From the NCBI GenBank assembly GCA_028691905.1, contig JAQUYJ010000062.1, forward strand, positions 1 through 5,753: a stretch of DNA of 5,753 bases, read 5' to 3'. Made by a program: the position numbers and the translations under genes. Every line of letters starts with the position of its first letter. The stretch's first letter is position 1. The notes below the pieces were generated by a model, which made no database searches, was not told the DNA's origin, and saw only the letters and a list, made by a program, of their open reading frames with translations. This DNA is from Bacilli bacterium. GTDB lineage: Bacteria > Bacillota_I > Bacilli_A > ML615J-28 > CAG-698. This document shows positions 1-5,692 of this stretch, in pieces.

Positions 1-123
1 GCCTATGTTCACAGGCTGGCTGACGTGCACTTTGCAGGTTTTGCGCCCGCATTCACTTTGTCGTTTCACGACAGCGAATACGCCCGCAAACCGCCCGTGC
101 CCATAGCCTCGGTCGTTACCGCC
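1..123 (+). repeat. attC-like recombination site A (left part cut by window edge)
   Basis: This GC-rich block is unlike the AT-rich DNA that follows. Bases 3-16 pair imperfectly with 93-106 (CTATG..CAC.GGC against GCC.GTG..CATAG), and GGTTTTGCG at 37-45 pairs with CGCAAACC at 85-92 with one extra base. After the stem comes a short spacer and then GTTACCG at 115-121, in the place of the attC R' box; its left partner would lie before the window. GTTACCGCC (115-123) is the exact reverse complement of GGCGGTAAC (3470-3478), the opening box of site B, which ties this edge to the other end of the same cassette. GTTACCG fits the GTTRRRY consensus only in its first four bases. Without the left half, the assignment rests on that match and on similarity in architecture to site B. 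Confidence 0.6.
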
Positions 124-228
124 AAGTGTGAGTCAGACAGCGACATAGTAAAATTGAAAAGTAAACCATTGCGTAAGGACAGAAAAACAAAATTATTCAC
201 AAATTCGGATAACGGATATTCAAATTGA

Positions 229-263
229 TTCAATTATTTTTTTAACTCGATGTAATAATTGAA
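229..263 (+). promoter_or_regulatory. 10-bp inverted repeat overlapping the first start codon
   Basis: TTCAATTATT (229-238) and AATAATTGAA (254-263) are perfect reverse complements separated by 15 bases. The left arm also overlaps a second palindrome, AATTGA-T-TCAATT (223-235). The right arm ends on the A of the ATG at 263. It may be an operator for a repressor, or an RNA hairpin that hides the 263 start and favours the ATG at 296. AT-rich DNA makes such repeats more likely by chance. Confidence 0.35.
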
Positions 264-709
264 TGAAAATTTCGTTTTTTATTAAAAATATTTTTATGCT
301 TAAAAAAAGAGTGGCATTATTCTTTATTTTTTCAGCTAACATTTTTTTGTTGGCTCATGTCATAGTGCCTCATCACTATCATAATGGTATAGTATGCAAA
401 TCAAACATACTTTATCAAAAGAATAACGATACTCAGAAGCATTCTAATGAACACACCATAAAGCGTGAAAGTGACTTTGAAAATTGTTTATTGACTAAGG
501 CTGTTTTTATTTCATCAAAAACCTCCAGACAGTCTATTAAACCTCCAGATTCTGAAGATGAAAGCCTCATTTTCTTTCATATTTTTGATAATATCAAATT
601 TGCTTCATTTGTCACCGCATATGACATAAGTCCAATCCCTCCTTTTATATTTTTTCCTGAACAAATTCTAAATAATTTAGTTGGATTACGGGCGCCTCCT
701 ATTATTTAA
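263..709 (+). CDS. Small His-rich membrane/exported protein, DUF6769-like
   Basis: The product is 148 residues. A basic N-terminus and one hydrophobic stretch (about residues 16-36) form a signal peptide or membrane anchor, followed at once by a histidine cluster (H32, H37, H38, H40) and C45. More His and Cys follow (H60, H64, C75), and the C-terminus reads GLRAPP. This layout (FLLAH..VPHHYH near the N-terminus, LRAPP at the end) resembles small Bacteroidota proteins, which I recall as DUF6769, that are often encoded just upstream of heavy-metal efflux genes. The family name is from memory. Metal binding is inferred from the histidines and from the CDF transporter further along the cassette. 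The ATG at 296 (residue 12, MLKKRVALFF) gives a more typical signal peptide and avoids the inverted repeat at 229-263, so it may be the true start. Molecular function is unknown. Confidence 0.65.
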   Translation: MKISFFIKNIFMLKKRVALFFIFSANIFLLAHVIVPHHYHNGIVCKSNILYQKNNDTQKHSNEHTIKRESDFENCLLTKAVFISSKTSRQSIKPPDSEDESLIFFHIFDNIKFASFVTAYDISPIPPFIFFPEQILNNLVGLRAPPII

Positions 710-722
710 ATTCTCCCACATT

Positions 723-766
723 TCTATTTTTAAAATAGACATCAAACTAATAACATCAGTTTTGAT
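723..766 (+). promoter_or_regulatory. Two adjacent inverted repeats before the barrel gene
   Basis: TCTATTTT (723-730) and AAAATAGA (732-739) form a perfect 8-bp palindrome around one central T. Two bases later ATCAAACT (741-748) pairs with AGTTTTGAT (758-766) with one extra base. CAGTTTTG at 757-764 is one mismatch from the Bacteroidota -7 box TAnnTTTG, and no clear -33 box is seen. The pair could be an operator-promoter for the gene at 814, or stem-loops in the tail of the preceding transcript. No T-tract follows, so a simple intrinsic terminator is unlikely. Confidence 0.3.
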
Positions 767-813
767 TGTAGAACTGTTGTGGTTTAATTTTAATAACAAT
801 AAAAAAATATAAA

Positions 814-1426
814 ATGAATAAGAATATAACTTCAATCCTTTTATTAATTTGCTTTGTGTTTTTACAAAGCAAACTAACAGCTCAAAGTAATATAGAGACC
901 AAAACTTTATTTGGTAATAATCCAAAAGAATTCGGTTTTTTTGTTTCACCTGCTGTTGGTATAACTCAAATGGACGGTTTTAATAGCTTGCTTCTTAATC
1001 TTCGCGGTGGGTTAAGTATTAATGACAAGTTTTTAATAGGTGGCTACTTCAAAACTTCTATTAATGATATCAGACCACAAAGTGAAACAGTCCCAAATGT
1101 ATATATGGACTACTGGACTGTGGGTGGCTTTACCGAATACACGTTACTTTCCAAAAAGGTAATACATGTAACATTTCCTTTATATATTGGTTATGGTGAG
1201 GTAGAAATGGACAATGAAAGCGGTTTTACTGGACTTGGAGAAGCTAATTTCTTAGAAATTGAACCTGCGGCATTATTAGAGGTAAACTTGCATAAGTATG
1301 TTCGATTTAATGTTGGAGTAGGCTATCGTATTGTCAGCCAAATGAATTACAGGAAGGAACTTCAATCAATCTGAAATTTCAGGACTGACTGGGTGTATAG
1401 GACTAAAATTTGGGCTATTCCGATAA
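814..1426 (+). pseudogene. Outer-membrane beta-barrel protein, frameshifted near its C-terminus
   Basis: The open frame runs from 814 to 1374 (186 residues). It has a Sec signal peptide (residues 1 to about 23, cleavage near LTA-QS) and a beta-rich body with alternating hydrophobic and aromatic strands and repeated glycines (LRGGLSINDKFLIGGYF, FPLYIGYGEVEM, FNVGVGYRIVSQMNYR). It resembles small Bacteroidota outer-membrane barrel proteins with a GGRGGWIINH-type strand. The frame ends abruptly as KELQSI-stop. The next frame reads straight on from about 1358 as NFNQSEISGLTGCIGLKFGLFR and stops at 1424-1426. This tail has a closing beta strand with a C-terminal aromatic residue, as barrels need. 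Removing one base in the purine run 1352-1359 restores NYRKNFNQSE and a protein of about 203 residues. It is either a recent one-base insertion that disables the gene or a sequencing error. What the barrel carries or binds cannot be told. Confidence 0.7.
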
Positions 1427-1437
1427 AGCTTTAATAA

Positions 1438-1580
1438 CTAACACAAATTCGCTTCAAGTTGGATTGACTTTGCTATTATTGGCAAGGCAGAGCAAACATA
1501 AATTAGATGCTCCGCCTATACATAAGTGACAAATTGAATATTTGTAATAAATATAAACTTGAAAGCGAAACTCGTTTAAA
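1438..1580 (+). repeat. attC-shaped inverted repeat inside cassette 1 (possible degenerate site)
   Basis: TTCGCTTCAAGTT (1448-1460) pairs with AACTTGAAAGCGAA (1556-1569) over 13 bases with one extrahelical A, across a loop of about 95 bases. Outside the stem lie CTAAC (1438-1442) with a 5-base spacer and GTTTAAA (1574-1580) with a 4-base spacer, the same order and spacing as attC outer boxes. The boxes are poor: GTTTAAA departs from GTTRRRY, and neither box matches the cassette edges at 116 or 3478. The loop has no clear continued stem. It may be a decayed internal cassette junction, or simply a long-range stem in the leader of the downstream gene. It fills most of the 178-base gap between the barrel gene and the cytochrome gene. 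Confidence 0.4.
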
Positions 1581-1604
1581 TGCAAACAAAAAAATACTAA
1601 ATTT

Positions 1605-2321
1605 ATGAATACAAAAATTTCTACTTTATCCATAAAAAGTATCTTCCATTGGTTTTTAGCCATAGGATTTACCGCAGCTTATATTTCTGAAGACTTTGAT
1701 AGAAACGAAAATGTGCATTATGCCTTTGGGCTTTTTGTGGGCGCATTGATTATGTTTCGTATTATTTATGGTTTTGTTGGTCCGAAATGGGCCAGTTACA
1801 AGGTTTTTTTGATAGGTATTAAAAATCAAACAGCCTCTCTTGTAAACTTATTTAAAAAGGGGAAAGCCAAATACATTAGTAATCCGTTAGCTTCTATTGT
1901 GATGCTTTGCATATTGATAGTTGGCTTACTTTGTAGTTTATCGGGTTTTATCTTGTATTCGATAGAGAGCAATTCACTTATCAACCTAAACTTAAGTGAA
2001 AACTTTGTTGAAGAAGCACATGAAATTCTGGCTAACTTGTTTTTAATATTGATTGGCATTCATGTAGTTGGTATTATTTATGATATTATTTTTCTTGCAA
2101 AAACGAAAATATTACTATCAATATTAAAAGTCAACAAATTGGCTGAAAAGAAAAGCTTAAAAGAAAATATATTTCAATTTACATTTTCAACACTTTGGTT
2201 AATTGTCCCATTTTTTGCTTTTTATTTTGGCATGAGCTTACCAACAGAAAACAGAAGTGAAAAAAAGAAAATCCAGTATGAGGAAAAACAAGATGAATAC
2301 AAAGAACATGATGATGATTAA
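1605..2321 (+). CDS. Cytochrome b561-type membrane protein (di-heme b domain)
   Basis: The product is 238 residues, with four or five membrane segments (about 12-30, 38-57, 96-118, 139-163, 192-210). Four histidines sit where the bacterial cytochrome b561 / hydrogenase b-type family has its two-heme ligands: H15 in FHWFLA, H38 in NVHYAFG, and H139 and H153 in EEAHEILANLF..GIHVVG. The SNPLASIVML stretch before the third helix matches the family's conserved NPLG-like motif. Such proteins pass electrons between the quinone pool or a cytosolic donor and a periplasmic partner. No partner c-type cytochrome or reductase is encoded in the window, so the redox role is open. The C-terminus (211-238) is a charged soluble tail rich in E, K and D. 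Start 1605 fits: only about ten residues precede the first heme helix. It lies 20 bases before the remnant at 2342 and may be co-transcribed with the transporter. Confidence 0.8.
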   Translation: MNTKISTLSIKSIFHWFLAIGFTAAYISEDFDRNENVHYAFGLFVGALIMFRIIYGFVGPKWASYKVFLIGIKNQTASLVNLFKKGKAKYISNPLASIVMLCILIVGLLCSLSGFILYSIESNSLINLNLSENFVEEAHEILANLFLILIGIHVVGIIYDIIFLAKTKILLSILKVNKLAEKKSLKENIFQFTFSTLWLIVPFFAFYFGMSLPTENRSEKKKIQYEEKQDEYKEHDDD

Positions 2322-2341
2322 ATAAAAAAGACACAACAATT

Positions 2342-2455
2342 ATGAAATTATATTATCAAGTAATTGTATTAATTTGCTTTATTTTACTCTTTATCTGAAT
2401 AAGAAGATGAAAACGAAAAAAAAAGTGTAAACAATTTCGATAAAATTTTGATTGA
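2342..2455 (+). pseudogene. Signal-peptide-like ORF fragment, possible gene remnant
   Basis: An ATG at 2342 opens an 18-codon frame, MKLYYQVIVLICFILLFI, that stops at 2396-2398. It looks like a complete signal-peptide core with nothing after it. The +1 frame then reads SE-stop-EDENEKKSVNNFDKILIE and ends with the TGA overlapping the next start codon (2455-2459), which resembles the polar start of a mature exported protein. The natural reading is an exported or lipoprotein gene, such as a periplasmic subunit, that lost its body by deletion and picked up a frame change. A short translated leader for the CDF gene is the alternative. The piece is too short to name a family. Confidence 0.35.
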
Positions 2456-3454
2456 ATGATAGTACTTGAAAAATCTCAAAAGAATTTAAAATTCAAGGTT
2501 CAACGAATTATTGCAATTTCATCAGTTCTAATATTTATTGGAAAATTAATTGCCTACTTTTTGACCAATTCAGTAGGTATATTAACAGATGCTCTTGAAA
2601 GTACAGTAAATGTGACAACTGGATTTATTACTCTGTACGCTGTTTATGTTTCATTAAAACCTAAAGACGAAGACCATCCGTTCGGACATGGTAAAGCCGA
2701 GTTTTTATCTGCATCAGTCGAAGGTTTTTTAATTATTATTGCTGGAATAATAATCATTTTTGAAGCAATTAAACGACTTTTTATCCCAGCGGAAGTTTCG
2801 CAATTGGATATAGGAATTATTATTGTTGCCATTGCAGGTTTGTTAAATTATTTAATTGGTTGGTACAGTATAAAAATTGGCAAAAAACACAATTCAATTG
2901 CTTTAATATCAGGGGGAAAACACTTACACTCCGATACTTATTCATCAATTGGCTTAGTGATTGGCTTAGTTTTACTGTACTATACAAAATTAGCGTGGTT
3001 AGACAGTTTGATAGCCTTGATTTTCGGGACTATTATTGTAATAACAGGCTTGAAAATACTTAAAGAAACCACATCGCATTTAATGGACGAAGCAGATTTT
3101 AAATTGATTGAGCAATTCGGGAAAATAATTGAAAGCAACAAGCCTGATGAATGGATTGATATCCACAATTTTAAACTTATTAAATACGGTAATGTATATC
3201 ATATAAATTGTGATTTGGTTTTACCTTGGAATTTGTATTTATCAGATGCTCATGAAGAAGGAGAAAAATTAAAGAACTTATTAGTTTCAAATTTCCAAGA
3301 AGACATTGTTTTTAATTTGCACACAGATGAATGTTTTAAGAAATACTGTAAGTATTGTAAAAGAGCAGATTGTAAGGAAAGAACCACTGACTTTGTAACT
3401 CAATTAAATTTTGATTTGAACAAATTTACAAAAGAAAAAATGGAAAACAGTTAA
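2456..3454 (+). CDS. Cation diffusion facilitator (CDF) metal exporter with Cys-rich C-terminal tail
   Basis: The product is 332 residues, a full-length CDF protein: a six-helix membrane domain (about 15-205) and a cytosolic domain (about 210-332). CDF proteins are proton-coupled antiporters that move Zn, Fe, Co, Cd or Mn out of the cytosol. TM2 contains TDALESTVN, so D45, E48 and N52 align with the FieF/YiiP DSxxD site (E48 and N52 replacing its aspartates). TM5 contains HLHSD (H156, H158, D160), matching the HxxxD half-site. The TM2-TM3 loop has the family motif DHPFGHGKAE (73-82). The cytosolic domain keeps candidate metal residues H237, H249, H266, H289 and D291, followed by C293, C298, C301 and C306, a cysteine group absent from FieF. 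The in-frame TGA at 2453-2455 fixes the start at or after 2456. Metal specificity cannot be read from sequence. It ends only 15 bases before site B and is intact, unlike two upstream genes. Confidence 0.9.
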   Translation: MIVLEKSQKNLKFKVQRIIAISSVLIFIGKLIAYFLTNSVGILTDALESTVNVTTGFITLYAVYVSLKPKDEDHPFGHGKAEFLSASVEGFLIIIAGIIIIFEAIKRLFIPAEVSQLDIGIIIVAIAGLLNYLIGWYSIKIGKKHNSIALISGGKHLHSDTYSSIGLVIGLVLLYYTKLAWLDSLIALIFGTIIVITGLKILKETTSHLMDEADFKLIEQFGKIIESNKPDEWIDIHNFKLIKYGNVYHINCDLVLPWNLYLSDAHEEGEKLKNLLVSNFQEDIVFNLHTDECFKKYCKYCKRADCKERTTDFVTQLNFDLNKFTKEKMENS

Positions 3455-3469
3455 ATTGGAAAAACACCA

Positions 3470-3604
3470 GGCGGTAACAAGCGGTATAAAACATTGGGGT
3501 TTAGGTGGTTATGCGAGCGTCCTACCCCGCATCAAGTTCGTTGTAACTCGACAGGATAGTAGCCCGCAATCCCCAACGATTTCATACCGCCGACCGTTAG
3601 GTTT
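3470..3604 (+). repeat. attC-like recombination site B (complete)
   Basis: The site opens with GGCGGTAAC (3470-3478) and closes with GTTAGGTTT (3596-3604). GTTAGGT fits the attC R' consensus GTTRRRY. Inside, GCGGTAT (3481-3487) pairs exactly with ATACCGC (3584-3590), and the stem continues to TTGGGG (3494-3499) against CCCCAA (3571-3576) with one extrahelical base and two mismatches. The unpaired spacers are 2 bases (AA) and 5 bases (CGACC). The terminal loop of about 70 bases has its own small stems, such as ATGCG 3511-3515 with CGCAT 3528-3532. Its two outer boxes match each other only over TAAC/GTTA, but each matches the far end of its own neighbouring segment over nine bases. That is expected of a recombined cassette junction and not of a simple repeat. 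Size (about 131 bp) falls within the attC range. It may also end transcripts of the CDF gene. Confidence 0.75.
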
Positions 3605-3662
3605 CATGCATAGAAAGCATACTGCAATTAATAGAAATTCTTGATTTTTAGAGAAATAAGAT

Positions 3663-4787
3663 ATGAAATATATTTTTTTAATAGCTTCATTCAACGCTTT
3701 ATTTTTTTCATTTTTGATTCTTCAGAAAAAAAAGGCACTACATGATAAGATACTCATTTGTTGGCTAATATATCTGGGTTTCTATACAGGTATATATGGG
3801 TTGTTTTCAGATAAACTCTTTACTGGTTTTCATCTGCTATCAGTAAGTTTTATTTCATTACTCCTGCTTCACGGGCCATTACTGTATTTTTATATTTCTG
3901 CTTTGATTGATAACAAGGCTCAATTCAACAGAGCAGAACTGCTGCACTTTGTCCCTTTTATCCTTTTCAACCTATTTATCATTATTTCTTCTTTTTTTCC
4001 GGAAATTTCTGAACGAATAAGATTAGACCATTTGGAAAGTGAGCATAAGACTCCTTTGCTGTTTAATGCGTTTCTACTTTTCACAGTATTATCAGGGCCT
4101 TTTTATTTTATTCTATCAATACTGCTTTTTAATAAATTGGATATTAATATTTTCAATAATTTTTCATCGTACGAAAATGTTAACCTAGATTGGTTACGAA
4201 AGCTTGTGTACACTTTTGGTGGTATTTGGACAATTTTAATGATTTTCACTACTATACATCATGTTTTTCAACTGTTCTCGTGGATATTTTGTACTCACGG
4301 GTTAACACTTTCTTTGTCTGTTTTTATAATCCTGATTGGTTATTATGGTCTAAAGCAAAAGGAAATTTTTATTCAATATCCTCACCGGAACACCGAATAT
4401 GTGACTGAGCCAAAAACGAAATATACTGGAATATTTATTAAAGATGCCGATGTTGAACAGTATGTTGCTAAATTAAAGCATTTTATGACTACTCAAAAAC
4501 CTTATTTGGATGCCAATATTTCGCTTCCTGAGTTAGCTAGCACGCTTAATATACCTTCACATCATCTTTCTCGTGTAATTAATGAACAATTTGGAGCCAA
4601 CTTCTTTGATTTTATCAACCAATACAGAATAGAAGAAGTGAAAACAAGGATAGGTAATCCTAAGTATGAAAACTTATCTCTCTTAGGGATTGCATTTGAT
4701 TGTGGTTTTAATACAAAATCGGCATTTAACAGGGTTTTTAAAAAAATGACTGGTTTTACTCCAAGTGAATATCGGAAACAGGTATAA
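3663..4787 (+). CDS. Membrane-anchored AraC-family transcriptional regulator (7TM sensor)
   Basis: The product is 374 residues. The N-terminal half has about seven membrane helices (1-20, 28-48, 58-80, 94-112, 134-156, 183-203, 212-230) with no enzymatic motif. A short linker leads to a C-terminal AraC DNA-binding domain (about 262-374). Its first helix-turn-helix is around 287-311 (SLPELASTLNIPSHHLSRVIN) and the second around 339-371, ending in the family signature GFNTKSAFNRVFKKMTGFTPSEYRK. This architecture is common in Bacteroidota: the membrane part is thought to sense a signal in or across the inner membrane while the DNA-binding domain stays in the cytosol. Both HTH units look intact. 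It is followed by a terminator (4818-4850) and then by the secreted protein at 4957, the most likely target, with a palindrome upstream of that gene's promoter. The inducing signal is unknown. No promoter match was found in the 60 bases between site B and the start. Confidence 0.88.
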   Translation: MKYIFLIASFNALFFSFLILQKKKALHDKILICWLIYLGFYTGIYGLFSDKLFTGFHLLSVSFISLLLLHGPLLYFYISALIDNKAQFNRAELLHFVPFILFNLFIIISSFFPEISERIRLDHLESEHKTPLLFNAFLLFTVLSGPFYFILSILLFNKLDINIFNNFSSYENVNLDWLRKLVYTFGGIWTILMIFTTIHHVFQLFSWIFCTHGLTLSLSVFIILIGYYGLKQKEIFIQYPHRNTEYVTEPKTKYTGIFIKDADVEQYVAKLKHFMTTQKPYLDANISLPELASTLNIPSHHLSRVINEQFGANFFDFINQYRIEEVKTRIGNPKYENLSLLGIAFDCGFNTKSAFNRVFKKMTGFTPSEYRKQV

Positions 4788-4817
4788 GCTTAGTTACAGC
4801 ATGTTAGGATTTCACTG

Positions 4818-4850
4818 AAGACATAGATTATAAAATAGGTCTTGTTTTTT
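4818..4850 (+). terminator. Probable intrinsic terminator after the AraC gene
   Basis: AAGAC (4818-4822) pairs with GTCTT (4839-4843), with TA/TA pairing possible further in, and is followed by G and six T (4845-4850). The stem is short and the loop about 16 bases, so strength is moderate. It would separate the regulator transcript from the gene at 4957. Confidence 0.45.
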
Positions 4851-4861
4851 AAAATTAATGA

Positions 4862-4887
4862 GTGCTACTTTACAAAGTAGGTCGCAC
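4862..4887 (+). promoter_or_regulatory. Palindromic candidate operator upstream of the secreted-protein promoter
   Basis: CTACTTT (4865-4871), two bases, then AAAGTAG (4874-4880) form a perfect 7-bp inverted repeat. It is flanked by GTG (4862-4864) and CAC (4885-4887), which can extend it across a 4-base bulge. The centre lies about 32 bases before the -7 box at 4905, that is near -45 of a start site expected around 4917, where activators commonly bind. The neighbouring AraC protein is the obvious candidate, although AraC sites are more often direct repeats. Confidence 0.4.
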
Positions 4888-4904
4888 AGGGATAATTTCC
4901 AATG

Positions 4905-4912
4905 TACTTTTG
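4905..4912 (+). promoter_or_regulatory. Bacteroidota-type -7 promoter box
   Basis: TACTTTTG is a perfect match to the Bacteroidota primary-sigma -7 consensus TAnnTTTG. No TTTG or TTG is present 19-21 bases upstream, where the -33 box should be, which fits a promoter that needs an activator. It would give a leader of about 40 bases before the ATG at 4957. Confidence 0.5.
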
Positions 4913-4956
4913 TTCCAGGATATTCAAATTAATAACAAATTACAATTTAAATTATC

Positions 4957-5604
4957 ATGAGATCAAAAGAAACAAATTTGGCCACTACACGTCCAACGAC
5001 TCTTCAAAACCGTAAAAGTTACAAATCAGTCTTCTCGATTGTGTTATTATCTTCGTTTTTGCTATTCGGCTCATTACCAGTATCAGCACACTGTGATTCA
5101 TATGATGGACCTACTATTAAAGATGCTATTAAAGCTCTTGAAACAAACAACGTTAATTTAGTTCTGAAATGGATTACCCCAGAACAGGAAAAAGTAATTA
5201 TTCCATTATTTAATAAAACCTATTCTTTAAGAACAGGGGACAAAGAAGTTTATGTGATTGTTGAAAAACATTTCTTTGAAACTCTTGTGCGGTTGCACCG
5301 CGAAACAGAAGGAGCCCCTTTCAACGGACTAAAACCTGCCGGAACAACTAAAATGATAGTTCAACTTAGCGACAAGGCTCTTGAAAGTAATAATATTAAT
5401 GACTTTCTTGTTAAATTAAACACCCACATCGGAACTGTGATAAAGGATAAATATGAAAAAGTTGTAGCACTCGAAAAAATGAAAAATAATTCTCCTGAAA
5501 AAGGGCGTGAATATGTGGAAGCGTATGTTGATTATACACATACCATTGAAGCTATTCATGATATCGCTGAACAAAGTGGTAGTCACTCAGCACACAAACA
5601 TTGA
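4957..5604 (+). CDS. Secreted His-rich helical protein, DUF6448-like
   Basis: The product is 215 residues. A long n-region (about 23 residues) precedes a hydrophobic core (24-40) and a clear signal peptidase site, PVSA-HC, so the mature protein should begin HCDSYDGPTIKDAIKALE. No later Met is available as a start before the core, so 4957 stands. The mature part looks all-helical and has KHFFETLVRLHRETEG (H105, H114), LNTHIGTVI (H157), YVEAYVDYTHTIEAIHD (H195, H201) and a His-ending tail HSAHKH (210-215). I recognise the HCDSYDGP, PEQEK, RLHRETEGAP and YVDYTHTIEA blocks as those of DUF6448 proteins, whose function is not established as far as I know; the family name is from memory. The many histidines and the N-terminal His suggest metal binding in the periplasm, which is inference. 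It lies downstream of a -7 box and palindrome, next to a membrane AraC regulator that may control it. Confidence 0.8.
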   Translation: MRSKETNLATTRPTTLQNRKSYKSVFSIVLLSSFLLFGSLPVSAHCDSYDGPTIKDAIKALETNNVNLVLKWITPEQEKVIIPLFNKTYSLRTGDKEVYVIVEKHFFETLVRLHRETEGAPFNGLKPAGTTKMIVQLSDKALESNNINDFLVKLNTHIGTVIKDKYEKVVALEKMKNNSPEKGREYVEAYVDYTHTIEAIHDIAEQSGSHSAHKH

Positions 5605-5632
5605 ATTAGTAAATAAGTAGTTAGCAAAGTAG

Positions 5633-5672
5633 AATCTTCTTCGATTAATTTCGGGGAAGATTTTCTATTTTT
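5633..5672 (+). terminator. Strong intrinsic terminator after the secreted-protein gene
   Basis: AATCTTCTTCGA (5633-5644) pairs with TCGGGGAAGATT (5651-5662) as a 12-bp stem with two G-U pairs and a 6-base loop, followed by TTTTCTATTTTT. It closes the transcript about 20 bases before site C. Confidence 0.75.
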
Positions 5673-5692
5673 ATATTCGAAAAAATGCACGA

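Larger units (their letters stand above)
116..3596 (+). mobile_element. Putative multi-gene integron-type cassette 1
   Basis: This segment runs from the TT of the R' box of site A to the G of the R' box of site B, where integron integrases cut attC sites. Its two ends carry reverse-complementary boxes (TTACCGCC at 116-123, GGCGGTAA at 3470-3477), as expected if they were once joined in a circular cassette. All genes inside lie on the + strand with the attC-like site downstream, the normal cassette orientation. It is unusually long, about 3.5 kb against the usual 0.5-1 kb single-gene cassette, and holds at least four genes or gene remains. The theme is metal and membrane functions: His-rich protein, barrel protein, b-type cytochrome, CDF metal transporter. 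No integrase is visible, so it could belong to an integron or to an integrase-free attC cluster. An unrelated Bacteroidota interspersed repeat family remains the alternative. Confidence 0.6.

Noticed and set aside
25..228. Open frame of 67 codons at the left edge
   Set aside because: It lies across the attC-like stem of site A, has no protein-like pattern, and is an accident of the GC-rich repeat.
686..949. Minus-strand frame over the start of the barrel gene
   Set aside because: Low-complexity translation antisense to a clear signal peptide; a shadow frame. The same applies to other minus-strand frames inside the cytochrome and CDF genes.
1424..1433. TAAAGCTTTA palindrome at the restored stop codon of the barrel gene
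   Set aside because: Ten-base palindromes are expected by chance in AT-rich DNA and no further structure supports a site.
1458..1464. GTTGGAT, an exact match to the attC R' consensus
   Set aside because: It sits within the arm and adjoining loop of the 1448-1569 stem with no suitable partner box or stem of its own; such 7-mers are frequent by chance.
1469..1496. TTTGCT / AGCAAA hairpin as a terminator of the barrel gene
   Set aside because: Six base pairs with a 16-base loop and no T-tract after it.
3456..3694. Open frames on both strands between the CDF and AraC genes
   Set aside because: They translate site B itself; the composition follows the inverted repeat and not a protein.
4190..4408. 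Second + frame inside the AraC gene
   Set aside because: Shadow of the transmembrane region in another frame, with no independent support.
4918..4930. GGATATTCAAATT, which also occurs at 214-226 before the first gene of cassette 1
   Set aside because: A 13-base AT-rich match at different distances from the starts (about 37 and 27 bases) with no flanking similarity; probably chance, though a shared leader element cannot be excluded.
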